A stretch of DNA of 64,000 bases from Rubellicoccus peritrichatus (GTDB taxonomy: Bacteria; Verrucomicrobiota; Verrucomicrobiia; Opitutales; Cerasicoccaceae): positions 2,475,001 through 2,539,000 of the forward strand of contig NZ_CP136920.1 in the NCBI RefSeq assembly GCF_033100135.1, written 5' to 3'. Position 1 is the stretch's first letter. Each line of letters starts with the position of its first letter. The position numbers were made by a program, and so were the translations under genes. The notes under the pieces were generated by a model. That model was not told the DNA's origin. It ran no database searches and saw nothing but the letters and a program-made list of their open reading frames with translations. Positions 16,813 through 26,182 of this stretch are shown here, piece by piece.

Positions 16813-17907
16813 ATGGCGGCTACTTTCACATTTATTTGCGGCGATGATGACTTTTTGGTTGGGCGTGAGGCTCAGGACGTATACGCATCCAAAACCGAGG
16901 GCATCGAAGACGACTTTTCCAAGGAGGTCGTTGAGGCCAGTGCGCAAAACGTTTCTGAAGTTGAAGACGTCGTGAATCGCTTTCGCTCCGCAGTGCAGAC
17001 GCTTTCCATGTTTGGGGACAAAAAGGTTGTCTGGCTTAAAAGTGTCAGCTTTCTGGCGGATTCCGTTACCGGACGTTCCGAAGGAGCCAAAAAGCAAACC
17101 GCTGACTTGCAGGAGTTACTGGAGAAGCTGGACCCATCGGCAGTTGACGTCCTCGTGACAGCTTTTCCAGTCGACCGGCGGCGTAAGGAGTTTAAGTGGT
17201 TCCAAAAGAACAGTGAGTTCACGGACCTGAAGGGCATGGACAGTGAAGAGTCGCTCGTGGCCATGCTGCAGGCTGAATGCGAGCGATTGAGTGTAACCAT
17301 CGATACACGTGCCGCCATGGGCTTGATTGCACGGGTCAATGGCAACACCCGGCTTGTTCTTGAAGAATCACGTAAACTTGCCGCTTACCTTGGGGCCGAA
17401 GGTGGCCAGATTACCGAAGCTATGGTGATTGAGCTTGTCCCTGCATTTGGCGAGGGAGATTTCTTTGAAGTGGCCGAAGCTTTCTTTTCATTGGATCTAG
17501 GTTGGACATTGGATGCGATCCGCCGCCATTTCTTTAACAGTGATCAGGCTCGTCCGATTATTAGCACATTGCAGAATCGTAATCGACTCATGATCCAGTT
17601 ACGAGTATTGATGGATTCCGGTGAACTTTCTTTAGGAGCCCGAGGCTTTTCCAAACCTGCCTTCGAGAGTGCCGCACGTGTCTACGCCGGGCATTATGGT
17701 GGGTTTGATGACAAGGCCGCATTTAACGTATTTACACAAAACCTTTGGTATCTTGGTAATAAAATCGCACCGTCGATGCAGGGTTTGAATCTTAAGCGAC
17801 TGATCGATTTTCAAATGGGTTTTGCCGATGCTTTCGTCGGAATTCTTGATCGCCCGAATGATCAGGAGTCTGTCATGCGTGATCTTGCAATTCGATGCCT
17901 TGGTTAA
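16813..17907 (+). CDS. holA: DNA polymerase III subunit delta
   Basis: 364 residues, normal for the family. Delta is the wrench that opens the beta sliding clamp as part of the clamp loader. The N-terminus FICGDDDFLVGREAQDV matches the usual 'Y.l.GeE.fl' opening, and the fold follows the AAA-like delta pattern (VVWLKSVSFL, LARVNGN-type segment, ITEAMVIELVPAFGEGDFFEVAEAF). The C-terminal collar helices contain LQNRNRLMIQLRVLMDSG. It is divergent from the large secreted protein across 287 bp with no other feature seen. Confidence 0.88.
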   Translation: MAATFTFICGDDDFLVGREAQDVYASKTEGIEDDFSKEVVEASAQNVSEVEDVVNRFRSAVQTLSMFGDKKVVWLKSVSFLADSVTGRSEGAKKQTADLQELLEKLDPSAVDVLVTAFPVDRRRKEFKWFQKNSEFTDLKGMDSEESLVAMLQAECERLSVTIDTRAAMGLIARVNGNTRLVLEESRKLAAYLGAEGGQITEAMVIELVPAFGEGDFFEVAEAFFSLDLGWTLDAIRRHFFNSDQARPIISTLQNRNRLMIQLRVLMDSGELSLGARGFSKPAFESAARVYAGHYGGFDDKAAFNVFTQNLWYLGNKIAPSMQGLNLKRLIDFQMGFADAFVGILDRPNDQESVMRDLAIRCLG

Positions 17908-17972
17908 TGCCATTGCTTTAGTATGAGTAAAACGGGTTGCTCTAGGCAATAAGGGTAGTTTAATCATATCTT

Positions 17973-19175
17973 ATGAATTTATCTATTCTGTCTTGCGCCC
18001 CCAAATGCTATTCAACAATGCGCCTAATAGAGGCGGCAAAGCAGCGTGATCATAAGGTTAAAGTTCTTAACACCGTACGTTTAACGATCGATCTGGCTGA
18101 TGGGGAACCGAACCTTTTCTACAAAGACAAAAGAATTGTGCCGCCGGATGCCATCTTACCAAGAATTGGCACATCGGTTACACGCTATGGGACAGCTGTT
18201 GTGAGGCAGTTTGAGAAAATGGATGTATACAGTCCCAATTCATCGGCTGGTATCAGTTATTCCCGGGATAAGCTGAGGAGTTTGCAAATTCTTTCCCGTC
18301 ATGATATCGGGATTCCGGTTACTGCATATGTAGATGACAAACGCGATGTGCAGGGCGCGTTGGAACGTATCGGTGGAGCGCCAGTCATCATCAAGTTGCT
18401 TGAAGGGACTCAAGGCGTGGGTGTTATTCTTGCCGACAAGCTGGAGATTGCAAAAGCCATTGTGGAGACTTTGCATAGCACGAATCAACAGGTTCTGCTT
18501 CAGAAGTTTGTCGCCGAGAGTAAAGGTAAGGATGTCCGCGCTTTTGTGATAGGGGACCATGTCGTTGCGGCAATTCGTCGAACCGCTCAGGGGCAGGAGT
18601 TTCGAAGCAATGTACATCGTGGAGGCAAGGCCGAGGCTATCGAGTTGCAACCCGAATATGCCAGGGCTGCGGTAAGTGCTGCTCAAATCATGGGTTTGCA
18701 TATTTGTGGTGTTGATATGCTGGAAGGGGCGAATGGTCCGCAAGTCATGGAAGTGAATTCTTCGCCGGGCCTTGAAGGGATTGAAGGAGCGACCGGGCTG
18801 GATGTTGCTGGCGCCATAATTGATTACATTGCTGATCAGGTAAAGTTTCCTGAGATTGATATCCGCCAGCGCCTCACAGTGAGCCAGGGTTATGGTGTTG
18901 CAGATATCAATATTCCAGTGGGCAGTAAATTTGTTGGCATGAGTATCGATAAAACCGGTTTGCGTGAGCAGGATGTTGTTGTGCTGACTTTACGTCGAGG
19001 AGGCGAAGTGATTTCAAACCCCAAGGGAAGCCGCGTATTAAAGGCAGATGATTCGCTGTTATGTTATGGTAAGTCTGAGCATATGAAGGCGTTGATTCCA
19101 GACCGTCCACGCAAGAGGCGACGCAAACTCAAACCATTGCCCAGTACACCAGTTACCGAAGGCACCAGGGCATGA
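17973..19175 (+). CDS. rimK: RimK-type glutamate ligase with C-terminal TrkA_C (RCK_C) domain
   Basis: 400 residues. Residues 1 to about 300 form a RimK ATP-grasp ligase (MNLSILSCAPKCYS, DAILPRIGTSVTRYG, GAPVIIKLLEGTQGVGV, GKDVRAFVIGD, MEVNSSPGLEGIE). RimK adds glutamate to the C-terminus of ribosomal protein S6 or makes poly-alpha-glutamate in known species. The last ~85 residues match a TrkA_C/RCK_C ligand-binding domain (INIPVGSKFVGMSI, LREQDVVVLTLRRGGEVI, LKADDSLLCYG), absent from the ~300-residue E. coli enzyme. The stop overlaps the next start by 4 bp (ATGA), so it leads a three-gene operon. Ligase family is firm; a regulatory role for the extra domain is inferred. Confidence 0.9.
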   Translation: MNLSILSCAPKCYSTMRLIEAAKQRDHKVKVLNTVRLTIDLADGEPNLFYKDKRIVPPDAILPRIGTSVTRYGTAVVRQFEKMDVYSPNSSAGISYSRDKLRSLQILSRHDIGIPVTAYVDDKRDVQGALERIGGAPVIIKLLEGTQGVGVILADKLEIAKAIVETLHSTNQQVLLQKFVAESKGKDVRAFVIGDHVVAAIRRTAQGQEFRSNVHRGGKAEAIELQPEYARAAVSAAQIMGLHICGVDMLEGANGPQVMEVNSSPGLEGIEGATGLDVAGAIIDYIADQVKFPEIDIRQRLTVSQGYGVADINIPVGSKFVGMSIDKTGLREQDVVVLTLRRGGEVISNPKGSRVLKADDSLLCYGKSEHMKALIPDRPRKRRRKLKPLPSTPVTEGTRA

Positions 19176-20245
19176 GTGGTGATATTGGAGTTTGGGGGGC
19201 TAAAGAAATCGCTCCAGGTGAGCGGAAACGCTTGCGTCTTGAGATTGGAAAGAGTTTTTCTGGTTCAAATGTGACACTGCCTTTGATGATATGGAGAGCG
19301 CCTGAGCCAGGGCCGGTTGTGGGAATTACAGCAGCCGTTCATGGGGATGAGATCAATGGAACGGGTGCGATCCGAGGTCTGGTTCAGGAGCCACCATTCA
19401 CGCTTAAGCGGGGCGCCTTGATCCTTGTGCCTGTAATCAATATCATGGGCTTTGAGCGCCATAGTCGTTACATGCCGGACCGACGTGACCTGAATAGATC
19501 TTTTCCTGGCACTCGAGGAGGTAGCCTGACTTCGCGTCTTGCAAGACTGGTTTTCGACGAAGTCATTGGGCGCTGTGACTACCTTATTGACTTGCATACT
19601 GCTGCCGTAAGACGAACGAATTTTCCCAATGTCAGAACTGATTGTAGTAATGAAGCGTGCAAGCGTCTTGCGCAGGCATTTGGGAGTGAAGTGATTGTCA
19701 ATGGAACGGGACCGGATGGTTCTCTGAGGAGAGAAGCTGTGAAGGCAGGATGTCCAACCATCGTTCTTGAAGCTGGCGAAGTCTGGAAAGTGGAGCCCGC
19801 AGTGCAGGATTTGACTGTAAGGGGAGTTTCGAATGTTTTGGCAGAACTTGAGATGACGGATCAGCCGCACGCGGCGCCACCACATCAAGTCGTTGTTGAG
19901 GAAACACGTTGGGTGCGCTCTGAGACAGACGGTTTCCTGCACTTTCATGTGACTCCCGGAGGCAGTGTTTCCAAAGGTCAGGCGATTGCCACCAGTACCA
20001 GTTTGTTGGGCAAAGAGAACGAGGTGATTTACAGTCCGCATGATGGTATCGTGATGGGGATGACCACAATGCCTGCGGTTGGACCAGGTGATCCTGTTGT
20101 TCATATTGCTATCCCCAGTACGAGGCGGCAGCATAAGCATATTGAAAAGAGTATTGATGATCTGGAGGAGGGGACAATTGAGAATGATTTGCGTTCACAT
20201 TTGGCAACAAATATCACGGTGACTTATCTTGAAGAGGATGGATAA
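19172..20245 (+). CDS. Succinylglutamate desuccinylase/aspartoacylase family protein
   Basis: 357 residues. Zinc amidohydrolase of the M14-like AstE/AspA family. Visible zinc ligands are His57 and Glu60 in AAVHGDEINGTG and His142 in YLIDLHTAA; the substrate-binding region has RRDLNRSFPGT. A C-terminal beta domain (about 245-335) resembles the lipoyl/biotinyl-like fold seen in this family. It overlaps rimK by 4 bp and the next gene by 17 bp. Linkage to a glutamate ligase suggests it removes or trims acyl or glutamyl groups, which is inferred from context. Confidence 0.9.
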   Translation: MSGDIGVWGAKEIAPGERKRLRLEIGKSFSGSNVTLPLMIWRAPEPGPVVGITAAVHGDEINGTGAIRGLVQEPPFTLKRGALILVPVINIMGFERHSRYMPDRRDLNRSFPGTRGGSLTSRLARLVFDEVIGRCDYLIDLHTAAVRRTNFPNVRTDCSNEACKRLAQAFGSEVIVNGTGPDGSLRREAVKAGCPTIVLEAGEVWKVEPAVQDLTVRGVSNVLAELEMTDQPHAAPPHQVVVEETRWVRSETDGFLHFHVTPGGSVSKGQAIATSTSLLGKENEVIYSPHDGIVMGMTTMPAVGPGDPVVHIAIPSTRRQHKHIEKSIDDLEEGTIENDLRSHLATNITVTYLEEDG

Positions 20246-20672
20246 GAACTTAATGATCATTGGTTGGCGCGAATGGATTGAGCTACCTGACTGGGGCCTT
20301 CGTATACGTGCAAAAGCCGACACGGGGGCAAAGAGCAGTGCGATTGATTGTGCTGAGATCGTTGAGCTGCCCAATAACCGTGTAAGATTCACGGTGCGTC
20401 TTGATCGCAAAGACAAGAAACGGGTGACACTGGAAGAACCAATTATGCTCCGCAAACGTGTTCGCAGCAGCACTGGGAATGGGCAGGACAGGATCTTTGT
20501 TGAAACGACCTTAAAGCTTGGTCAGGTCGAGAAACGTGTGATGGTCAGTTTGGTGTGCCGAAAGATAATGATACACCGTATGCTTCTGGGGCGCGAAACA
20601 CTCAGCGGCTCCTTTGTGGTGGACAGTTCAGTCGATCACTGGGCAACGCCAAGAAGGCTTAAGAAGAAGTAG
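20229..20672 (+). CDS. RimB-like retropepsin-fold protease (PF05618 type)
   Basis: 147 residues. It has the Asp-Thr-Gly motif of retroviral-type aspartyl proteases at residues 31-33 (AKADTGAKSSAID), with IGWREWIELPDWG before it and MLLGRETLSGSFVVD near the C-terminus, as in the 'ATP-dependent zinc protease' family. In Pseudomonas the RimB member of this family works with RimK on modified S6; here the same pairing occurs in an operon. The start overlaps the upstream gene by 17 bp; ATGs at codons 4 or 9 are alternatives. Confidence 0.88.
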   Translation: MKRMDKNLMIIGWREWIELPDWGLRIRAKADTGAKSSAIDCAEIVELPNNRVRFTVRLDRKDKKRVTLEEPIMLRKRVRSSTGNGQDRIFVETTLKLGQVEKRVMVSLVCRKIMIHRMLLGRETLSGSFVVDSSVDHWATPRRLKKK

Positions 20673-20793
20673 AGATCAGCCCCGTCGGTTTGCGGAAATT
20701 TTCTTTTCTGTGTTTAAGCAATCACAGTTTGCGTTGGAGTGGATAGAGGATGAACATTTACAGTCCTTCTTAACGTTATCTTAATGCCTGTTT

Positions 20794-20802
20794 TGCTATG
20801 AT
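20794..20802 (+). promoter_or_regulatory. Possible extended -10 promoter element
   Basis: TGCTATGAT matches the extended -10 form TGnTATaAT, ending 10 bp before the ATG of the gene at 20812. Transcription from it would give a very short leader, in line with the lack of a Shine-Dalgarno site. No good -35 element is evident. Weak, position-based call. Confidence 0.3.
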
Positions 20803-20811
20803 GTACAGCAA

Positions 20812-21828
20812 ATGTTCATTCGTAGCAAAACCATTCAAGCGACGAGCTTGATCCTGAAAGTATTACTGTTGAAGGCTATTCTGGCTGTCTCATCTGCACA
20901 GGCATATGTCGTTATGGATAGTGTTGTTGTGGGTGATATTGGCAATTTAGATGATAATACTGGCCATGGGGCGGTCGATTACGAATACCATATTGGTGCT
21001 CATGAAGTGACCAATGCACAGTATGCTGAATTCCTTAATGCTGTGGCGTCTACGGATACATTCAATTTGTGGTACTCGGGTATGCAGAGTAACGGAATCG
21101 ATCGTAGTGGTACGAGTGGATCATACACTTATTCAGCGACGACTGGAGCTTCTAATAAACCTGTGGCTTATGTAGGATTTTGGTCTGCAGCCCGCTTTGC
21201 CAACTGGATGACAAATGGCCAGTTAAGTGGTTCGCAAGATGATACGACAACTGAGAGTGGTATGTATGACTTAAATAGTGAGCTGAATCCGAATAGCCCA
21301 TCTATCACTCGTCAGATTGATTTTTCCAGTGGAGGAAGCGGAGTGGCCATTGCTAGTTTAGATGAGTGGTATAAAGCGGCCTACTATAATGGCGCAGACG
21401 GCACCTATTACAACTATCCGACCCAGAGCGACACTGCACCGAATGCCAGTGCGCCAAACGACACTGATTCAAACAGCGCTAACTTCGATAATGCGGTGGG
21501 TTCCGTAACCGACGTTGGAAGCTATTCGCTCGCGCAGAGTTACTACGGGGCTTTCGATATGGCAGGAAATTTATGGGAATGGAATGAAGGAATTTATGGA
21601 CCGACCGAACGAGGAATTCGAGGCGGTTCCACGGGAAATGCATCACATGCGCTTATCTCTTCGAATGATAGTAAGTTTGAGGCAAATGGAGATTATGTTG
21701 AATCATACATAGGCTTCCGCATTACAAGTGATGAAAGCCTGATGGTAGTTCCAGAGCCTGCGACCATATCCCTGGTCTGCGGTCTATCGGCACTTGGATT
21801 TGTTATGTGGCGCCGTCGCAGGGCTTAG
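20812..21828 (+). CDS. FGE/SUMF1-fold protein with PEP-CTERM tail
   Basis: 338 residues. A signal peptide ends near residue 31 (LAVSSAQA). The body has the sulfatase-modifying-factor fold (YHIGAHEVTNAQYAEFLNAVA, KPVAYVGFWSAARFANWM, DEWYKAAYYNG, GAFDMAGNLWEWNEG, RGIRGGS). The tail is VPEPATISL, a hydrophobic helix and RRRRA, a PEP-CTERM signal. The only cysteine lies in the C-terminal helix, so the cysteines used by true formylglycine-generating enzymes are missing. It is therefore probably a surface protein that uses the lectin-like fold for binding and is not an oxidase. Function unknown. Confidence 0.9.
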   Translation: MFIRSKTIQATSLILKVLLLKAILAVSSAQAYVVMDSVVVGDIGNLDDNTGHGAVDYEYHIGAHEVTNAQYAEFLNAVASTDTFNLWYSGMQSNGIDRSGTSGSYTYSATTGASNKPVAYVGFWSAARFANWMTNGQLSGSQDDTTTESGMYDLNSELNPNSPSITRQIDFSSGGSGVAIASLDEWYKAAYYNGADGTYYNYPTQSDTAPNASAPNDTDSNSANFDNAVGSVTDVGSYSLAQSYYGAFDMAGNLWEWNEGIYGPTERGIRGGSTGNASHALISSNDSKFEANGDYVESYIGFRITSDESLMVVPEPATISLVCGLSALGFVMWRRRRA

Positions 21829-21889
21829 GATTGATTGTAGTATAAGATTATTCTCAAGTTGCTCCACTTTACGTTACGGAAGCTTTTCA

Positions 21890-24800
21890 CTACCCCTTCG
21901 CCTCTTTATTGATCGGCACCTTCTTACCGGTCACTTTTTCGGTCAAAGTCTGGACAATGAAATAAAGCATTGGAACGATAATGACGCTGACGACGGTGGC
22001 GACGATCATGCCGCCGAAAACCGAAGTACCGATTGCGCGTTGGCTTTCTCCGCCGGCACCGGTTGCGATGAGAAGTGGTAGCACACCGAGGATAAAGGAC
22101 AGGGCGGTCATCAGGACAGGACGAAAACGGAGTTTCGCGGCGCTTAATGCGGCGTCGAACGGAGACATGCCGCTCTCACGCTGTACTTTGGCAAACTCCA
22201 CGATCATGATCGCGCTCTTGGTTGACAATCCGATCAGGAGAACAATTCCTATCTGTGTGTAGACGTTGTTGTCGTATCCGCGAATCATATTGGCGGCGAC
22301 GGCACCGGCGAGTGCGGTTGGCACAGCGAGGACAACGGAGATTGGCAGGCTCCAGCTTTCATACTGGGCAGCCATCACCAGATAGACCAATACAATGGCC
22401 AATGCGAAAATGATGGTTGTTGATCCGGAGGCGCTGGCTTGCTGATAGGAAAGATCGGTCCAGTCATAGCCCATGGTGGTAGGCAAAGTCCTGTCTGCCA
22501 TGTTGGCGAGAACTTCCATTGCATCACCCGAACTGTGACCGGGAGTGGCATTGCCCATGATTTTAACCGATGGATACAGATTGTAGCGGGTGATAGTTTG
22601 CGGACCGACAATCTCATCAATATCCAGAAGTCCGCCGAGTGGAACCATTTCACCGTTCGGGGCCTGAATGTTTAATGCGCGAATGTCTTTAGGCTCCGCC
22701 CGAAACTCTTGCTCGGCTTGTGCATAGACTTTGAAGACACGATTGAAGAGGGTGAAGTCGTTGACGTAAGACGAGCCGAGATAGACCTGCAGGGCATCCC
22801 AGATAGAGTCAAGTGAAAGATTGCGGTTCTTCACCTGCTCGCGGTCGATGTCGAGAAAGAGCTGTGGCACGTTGGCCCGGAAGGTCGTATACATCCCGGT
22901 CAGGGCGGATTGGGAATTACCATCACTGATGTATTGCTGGGAAACTTCCTGCAGGGTTTGCAGTCCGACGCCACCGCGGTCCTGAATCATCATGGTGAAG
23001 CCACCACTTAAACCAACACCCGGTAAGGATGGTACGGGAAAGGCAAAACTCTGGGCCTTTTGAATGGCATAAAACTGACGGTTCAGATTTTGAATGATCG
23101 CAGATTGATGCTCTTCTGGACCGCGGTCATCCCAGGGTTCAAACACCGCAATAGCAAAAGCGGTGTTGGAGGCAGCTGCGCCATCAAGCAATGAAAAGCC
23201 TGACACCGCGATATAGTTGGCCACCCCGGGAGTTTGACCAACGATCTCGCCGACCTGATCGGCAATATCTCTTGTGCGGTCGAGTGCGGCGCCGTCCGGC
23301 AGTTGAATCGCGACAATGCAGTAGCCTTCGTCTTCCTGTGGAACGAAGCCGGTTGGCAATTGAACAAATCCCCAGCCGGACAGAAAAACGAGCCCGAGGA
23401 AAAGAACCAGGCCGATGACGCATTTGCGGAGGGCCAGTTTCACCGTGCCGCTGTAGCCCTTGACCATCTTGTCCATGCCGAAGTTAAAACCGCGGAAGAA
23501 GAAGTTTACTTTTTCAGGCTGCTTGCGGAGCAGGATGCTGCAAAGAGCAGGGCTGAGCGTCAGGGCGTTGATCGAGCTGAAAATTGTGGCGATGGAAATC
23601 GTAACGGCGAACTGCTTGAAAAGAATGCCGGTGATGCCGCTGAGGAAAGCCGCCGGGACAAACACCGCCAGCAGGACCAGCGTTGTGGCAATGACTGGCC
23701 CGCTGACCTCGCTCATCGCTTTAAAGGCTGCGTCCTTCGGCGATTTACCCTCCTCAATATGGCGTGAGCAGTTCTCCACCACCATGATGGCATCGTCCAC
23801 CACAATACCGATGACCAGCACCATCCCAAACAGTGTCAGCTGGTTGATGGAAAATCCGACGACCGCCATGGCCGCGAAAGTCCCTGTCAGCGAGACCGGA
23901 ATGGTGATCGCCGGGATGATCGTTGCACGGAAATTCTGGAGGAAGATAAAGACGGTCAGGATGACAAGGATCAGTGCTTCGAACAGGGTTTTAACAACCT
24001 CCTTGATAGAGCTTTTGATGATCAGGGTGTTGTCGTAAACGACTTTGTAGTCCAGTCCTTCGGGAAAGCTCTTGGAAAGTTCTTCCAGCTTGGCAATGAT
24101 GCCATCGGTGACCTCAATCGCATTGGCTCCCGGGATCTGGTAGGCGGCCATGATGGCAGAGGGTTTTCCATTGAAGCGTGAGCTGGTCAGGTAAGATTCT
24201 GCTCCGAGTTCGACGCGACCAATGTCCCGAATTCTCAAAACACCTCCGCCATTGCCATCTGCCGTGCGGATAATGATGTCGCCGAACTGTTCGGCATCGA
24301 CCAACCGGCCATCAACGTTGACCGTGTATTGAAAAGCTTGATTGGGCGGGGCAGGGGGAACACCCACAGTTCCTGCGGCCACTTGCACGTTTTGCTCCTG
24401 GATCGCATTGGTGACTTCGGTCACAGTGACTCCGCGGGCTTTCATCACCTGTGGGTCAAGCCAGACGCGCATACTGTATTTACCTGCGCCGAAAGTCTGG
24501 ACATTACCAACGCCCGGAACACGCGCTATCTCGTCTTTGATTTGAAGGTCGAGATAGTTGGATACGAAAAGGTCGTTGTAGCTGCCATCCGGAGAATAAA
24601 ATGCGACGTAAACATTGGCACTGGTCGACTTCTTATCAACCGTTACGCCGAGGCGTTGCACTTCCTGTGGCAGCGAAGAGGTTGACTTGCTGACGCGGTT
24701 TTGGGTCAGAACATTCGCCATATCCACATCCGTGCCGGTTTCAAAAGTCACCGTCAGCGACATGGATCCGTCGTTGGCCGAGATGCTCGACATGTAGATC

Positions 24801-25027
24801 ATGTCTTCCACCCCGTTGACGCTCTGTTCGATTGGAGTCGCTACTGTGTCAGCCACGGTTTGTGAATCCGCACCGGGGTAGGAAGCAGTCACCGTGATGG
24901 TTGGCGGTGCGATATCCGGATAGCGGTCGACTGGCAGGGTGATCAGGGCGAAAAGTCCAATGATGACCGTGACAATCGAAATGACTGCGGCGAAAACTGG
25001 GCGGCGGATGAAAAAGTGACTGAACAT
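21890..25027 (-). CDS. RND efflux pump inner-membrane subunit (HAE1/AcrB type)
   Basis: 1045 residues, the usual length. Proton-driven drug or solute exporter of the inner membrane. It opens with FFIRRPVFAAVISIVTVIIGLFAL, the typical first helix, followed by DRYPDIAPPTITVTASYPGA. The transmembrane core has GMVLVIGIVVDDAIMVVENCSRHIEEG with the paired Asp residues of the proton relay, and a second half GIVLLIGLSTKSAIMIVEFAK. The porter and funnel domains are complete. It lies 21 bp after the adaptor gene in one operon. Its outer-membrane partner is probably the TolC-type protein encoded divergently at 26753. Substrates cannot be predicted. Confidence 0.95.
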   Translation of the reverse strand: MFSHFFIRRPVFAAVISIVTVIIGLFALITLPVDRYPDIAPPTITVTASYPGADSQTVADTVATPIEQSVNGVEDMIYMSSISANDGSMSLTVTFETGTDVDMANVLTQNRVSKSTSSLPQEVQRLGVTVDKKSTSANVYVAFYSPDGSYNDLFVSNYLDLQIKDEIARVPGVGNVQTFGAGKYSMRVWLDPQVMKARGVTVTEVTNAIQEQNVQVAAGTVGVPPAPPNQAFQYTVNVDGRLVDAEQFGDIIIRTADGNGGGVLRIRDIGRVELGAESYLTSSRFNGKPSAIMAAYQIPGANAIEVTDGIIAKLEELSKSFPEGLDYKVVYDNTLIIKSSIKEVVKTLFEALILVILTVFIFLQNFRATIIPAITIPVSLTGTFAAMAVVGFSINQLTLFGMVLVIGIVVDDAIMVVENCSRHIEEGKSPKDAAFKAMSEVSGPVIATTLVLLAVFVPAAFLSGITGILFKQFAVTISIATIFSSINALTLSPALCSILLRKQPEKVNFFFRGFNFGMDKMVKGYSGTVKLALRKCVIGLVLFLGLVFLSGWGFVQLPTGFVPQEDEGYCIVAIQLPDGAALDRTRDIADQVGEIVGQTPGVANYIAVSGFSLLDGAAASNTAFAIAVFEPWDDRGPEEHQSAIIQNLNRQFYAIQKAQSFAFPVPSLPGVGLSGGFTMMIQDRGGVGLQTLQEVSQQYISDGNSQSALTGMYTTFRANVPQLFLDIDREQVKNRNLSLDSIWDALQVYLGSSYVNDFTLFNRVFKVYAQAEQEFRAEPKDIRALNIQAPNGEMVPLGGLLDIDEIVGPQTITRYNLYPSVKIMGNATPGHSSGDAMEVLANMADRTLPTTMGYDWTDLSYQQASASGSTTIIFALAIVLVYLVMAAQYESWSLPISVVLAVPTALAGAVAANMIRGYDNNVYTQIGIVLLIGLSTKSAIMIVEFAKVQRESGMSPFDAALSAAKLRFRPVLMTALSFILGVLPLLIATGAGGESQRAIGTSVFGGMIVATVVSVIIVPMLYFIVQTLTEKVTGKKVPINKEAKG

Positions 25028-25048
25028 GACGCTTGTCTATTGGCCAGA

Positions 25049-26182
25049 CTACTGCTTTTGCGCTCCCTGTTCCTGAGGCGTGACCTTGGCTCCGGGTCTC
25101 GCTCTTTGCAGTCCTGCAACGACAATCCGGTCACTGGCTTTCAAGCCTTCATTTATAATACGGCCTTCTTCAACCAGAGGTCCTTTTTTCACGCCCCGGC
25201 GCTCCACGACGTCATCTCCTCCCACAACCAGCACATAGTCTCCTGCCAGGTCGCGTTGGACTACAGCGTCCGGCACCACGATGGCTTTCTCTTTGATTTC
25301 GGCGAAGCGCACGTTGGCAAAGAGACCGGGAAGCAAAACATAATCAGGATTCGGGAAAACCGCGCGTGCTTCAAGCGTTCCTGTCTGCGGGTTGATACGA
25401 TTGTCGGCAAAGTCAACGTAGCCCTCCTGCGGGTAAACTGCACCATCGGCCAGGACGAGTGAAACTTGCGGCGAATCCTCAGGGGTATCCCTCGGGCGCA
25501 CACCACTCTTGCTGAAGTTGAGCATCATGCGTTCATCGACCGTAAAGTAGACATACATTGGCTCCATCTTGACGATGGTCGTCAGAGTTGTGTTTCCATC
25601 GGAACCAACCAGATTGCCCACGCCAATCAGCTCTCGCGAGATGCGACCTGTGATGGGGGCGTCGATTTTCGTGTAGCCTAAATTCAATTCCGCAGTTCTG
25701 ACCGCAGCCTGTGCTTGTTCGACGTTCCCCTTGGCCAGATCCAAATCTGCCTTCGTTGCGAGAAGATCCAGTTCCGATATGGCTTCATTGGAATACAGCT
25801 GCTGATTCCTCTGATAAGTTGTTTCGGCCAGGCGGGCCTGGGCAACCGCACTGGAGAGGGCTCCCTTGGCTGATTCAAGTGCGGCCTCATACTCGTCGGG
25901 CTCTATGGTGAAAAGTAAATCTCCTTCTTCAACGATGCTGCCGGGATCAAAGTCCATCGTCTGAAGAAATCCCTTCACCCGGGCCCGGACATCAACCATG
26001 TCCACAGCGTCAGTCTGCCCGGTCATGATATTAAAGACGGTGACATTGCCTTCAAAAGGGAAAGCAACCGTTACGGGTGGCGGAGGCGGCTCCTGAAACA
26101 CGTTGCGCTTTGCACAGCCAGCAATCAGCGCAGCCACAACCATAGTAGTAATTGAAATATAACGGGAACTCGTGGCAGACAT
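25049..26182 (-). CDS. RND efflux periplasmic adaptor subunit
   Basis: 377 residues. A lipoprotein signal ends in LIAGC (Cys22), so it is lipid-anchored to a membrane. Domain order is typical: biotinyl-lipoyl halves (VDVRARVKGFLQTM ... LNLGYTKIDAPITGRIS), an alpha-hairpin between them (ALESAKGALSSAVAQARLAETTYQRNQ and onwards), a beta-barrel (MYVYFTVDERMMLNFS, GTLEARAVFPNPDYVLLPGLFANV), and a membrane-proximal domain. It bridges the RND pump and outer-membrane channel. First gene of the pump operon, with its promoter in the repeat-bearing region upstream. Confidence 0.94.
   Translation of the reverse strand: MSATSSRYISITTMVVAALIAGCAKRNVFQEPPPPPVTVAFPFEGNVTVFNIMTGQTDAVDMVDVRARVKGFLQTMDFDPGSIVEEGDLLFTIEPDEYEAALESAKGALSSAVAQARLAETTYQRNQQLYSNEAISELDLLATKADLDLAKGNVEQAQAAVRTAELNLGYTKIDAPITGRISRELIGVGNLVGSDGNTTLTTIVKMEPMYVYFTVDERMMLNFSKSGVRPRDTPEDSPQVSLVLADGAVYPQEGYVDFADNRINPQTGTLEARAVFPNPDYVLLPGLFANVRFAEIKEKAIVVPDAVVQRDLAGDYVLVVGGDDVVERRGVKKGPLVEEGRIINEGLKASDRIVVAGLQRARPGAKVTPQEQGAQKQ

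Noticed and set aside
19265-20140. Minus-strand open frame opposite the aspartoacylase-like gene
   Set aside because: Antisense shadow; the plus-strand gene has zinc ligands and operon overlap, the antisense product has no domain.
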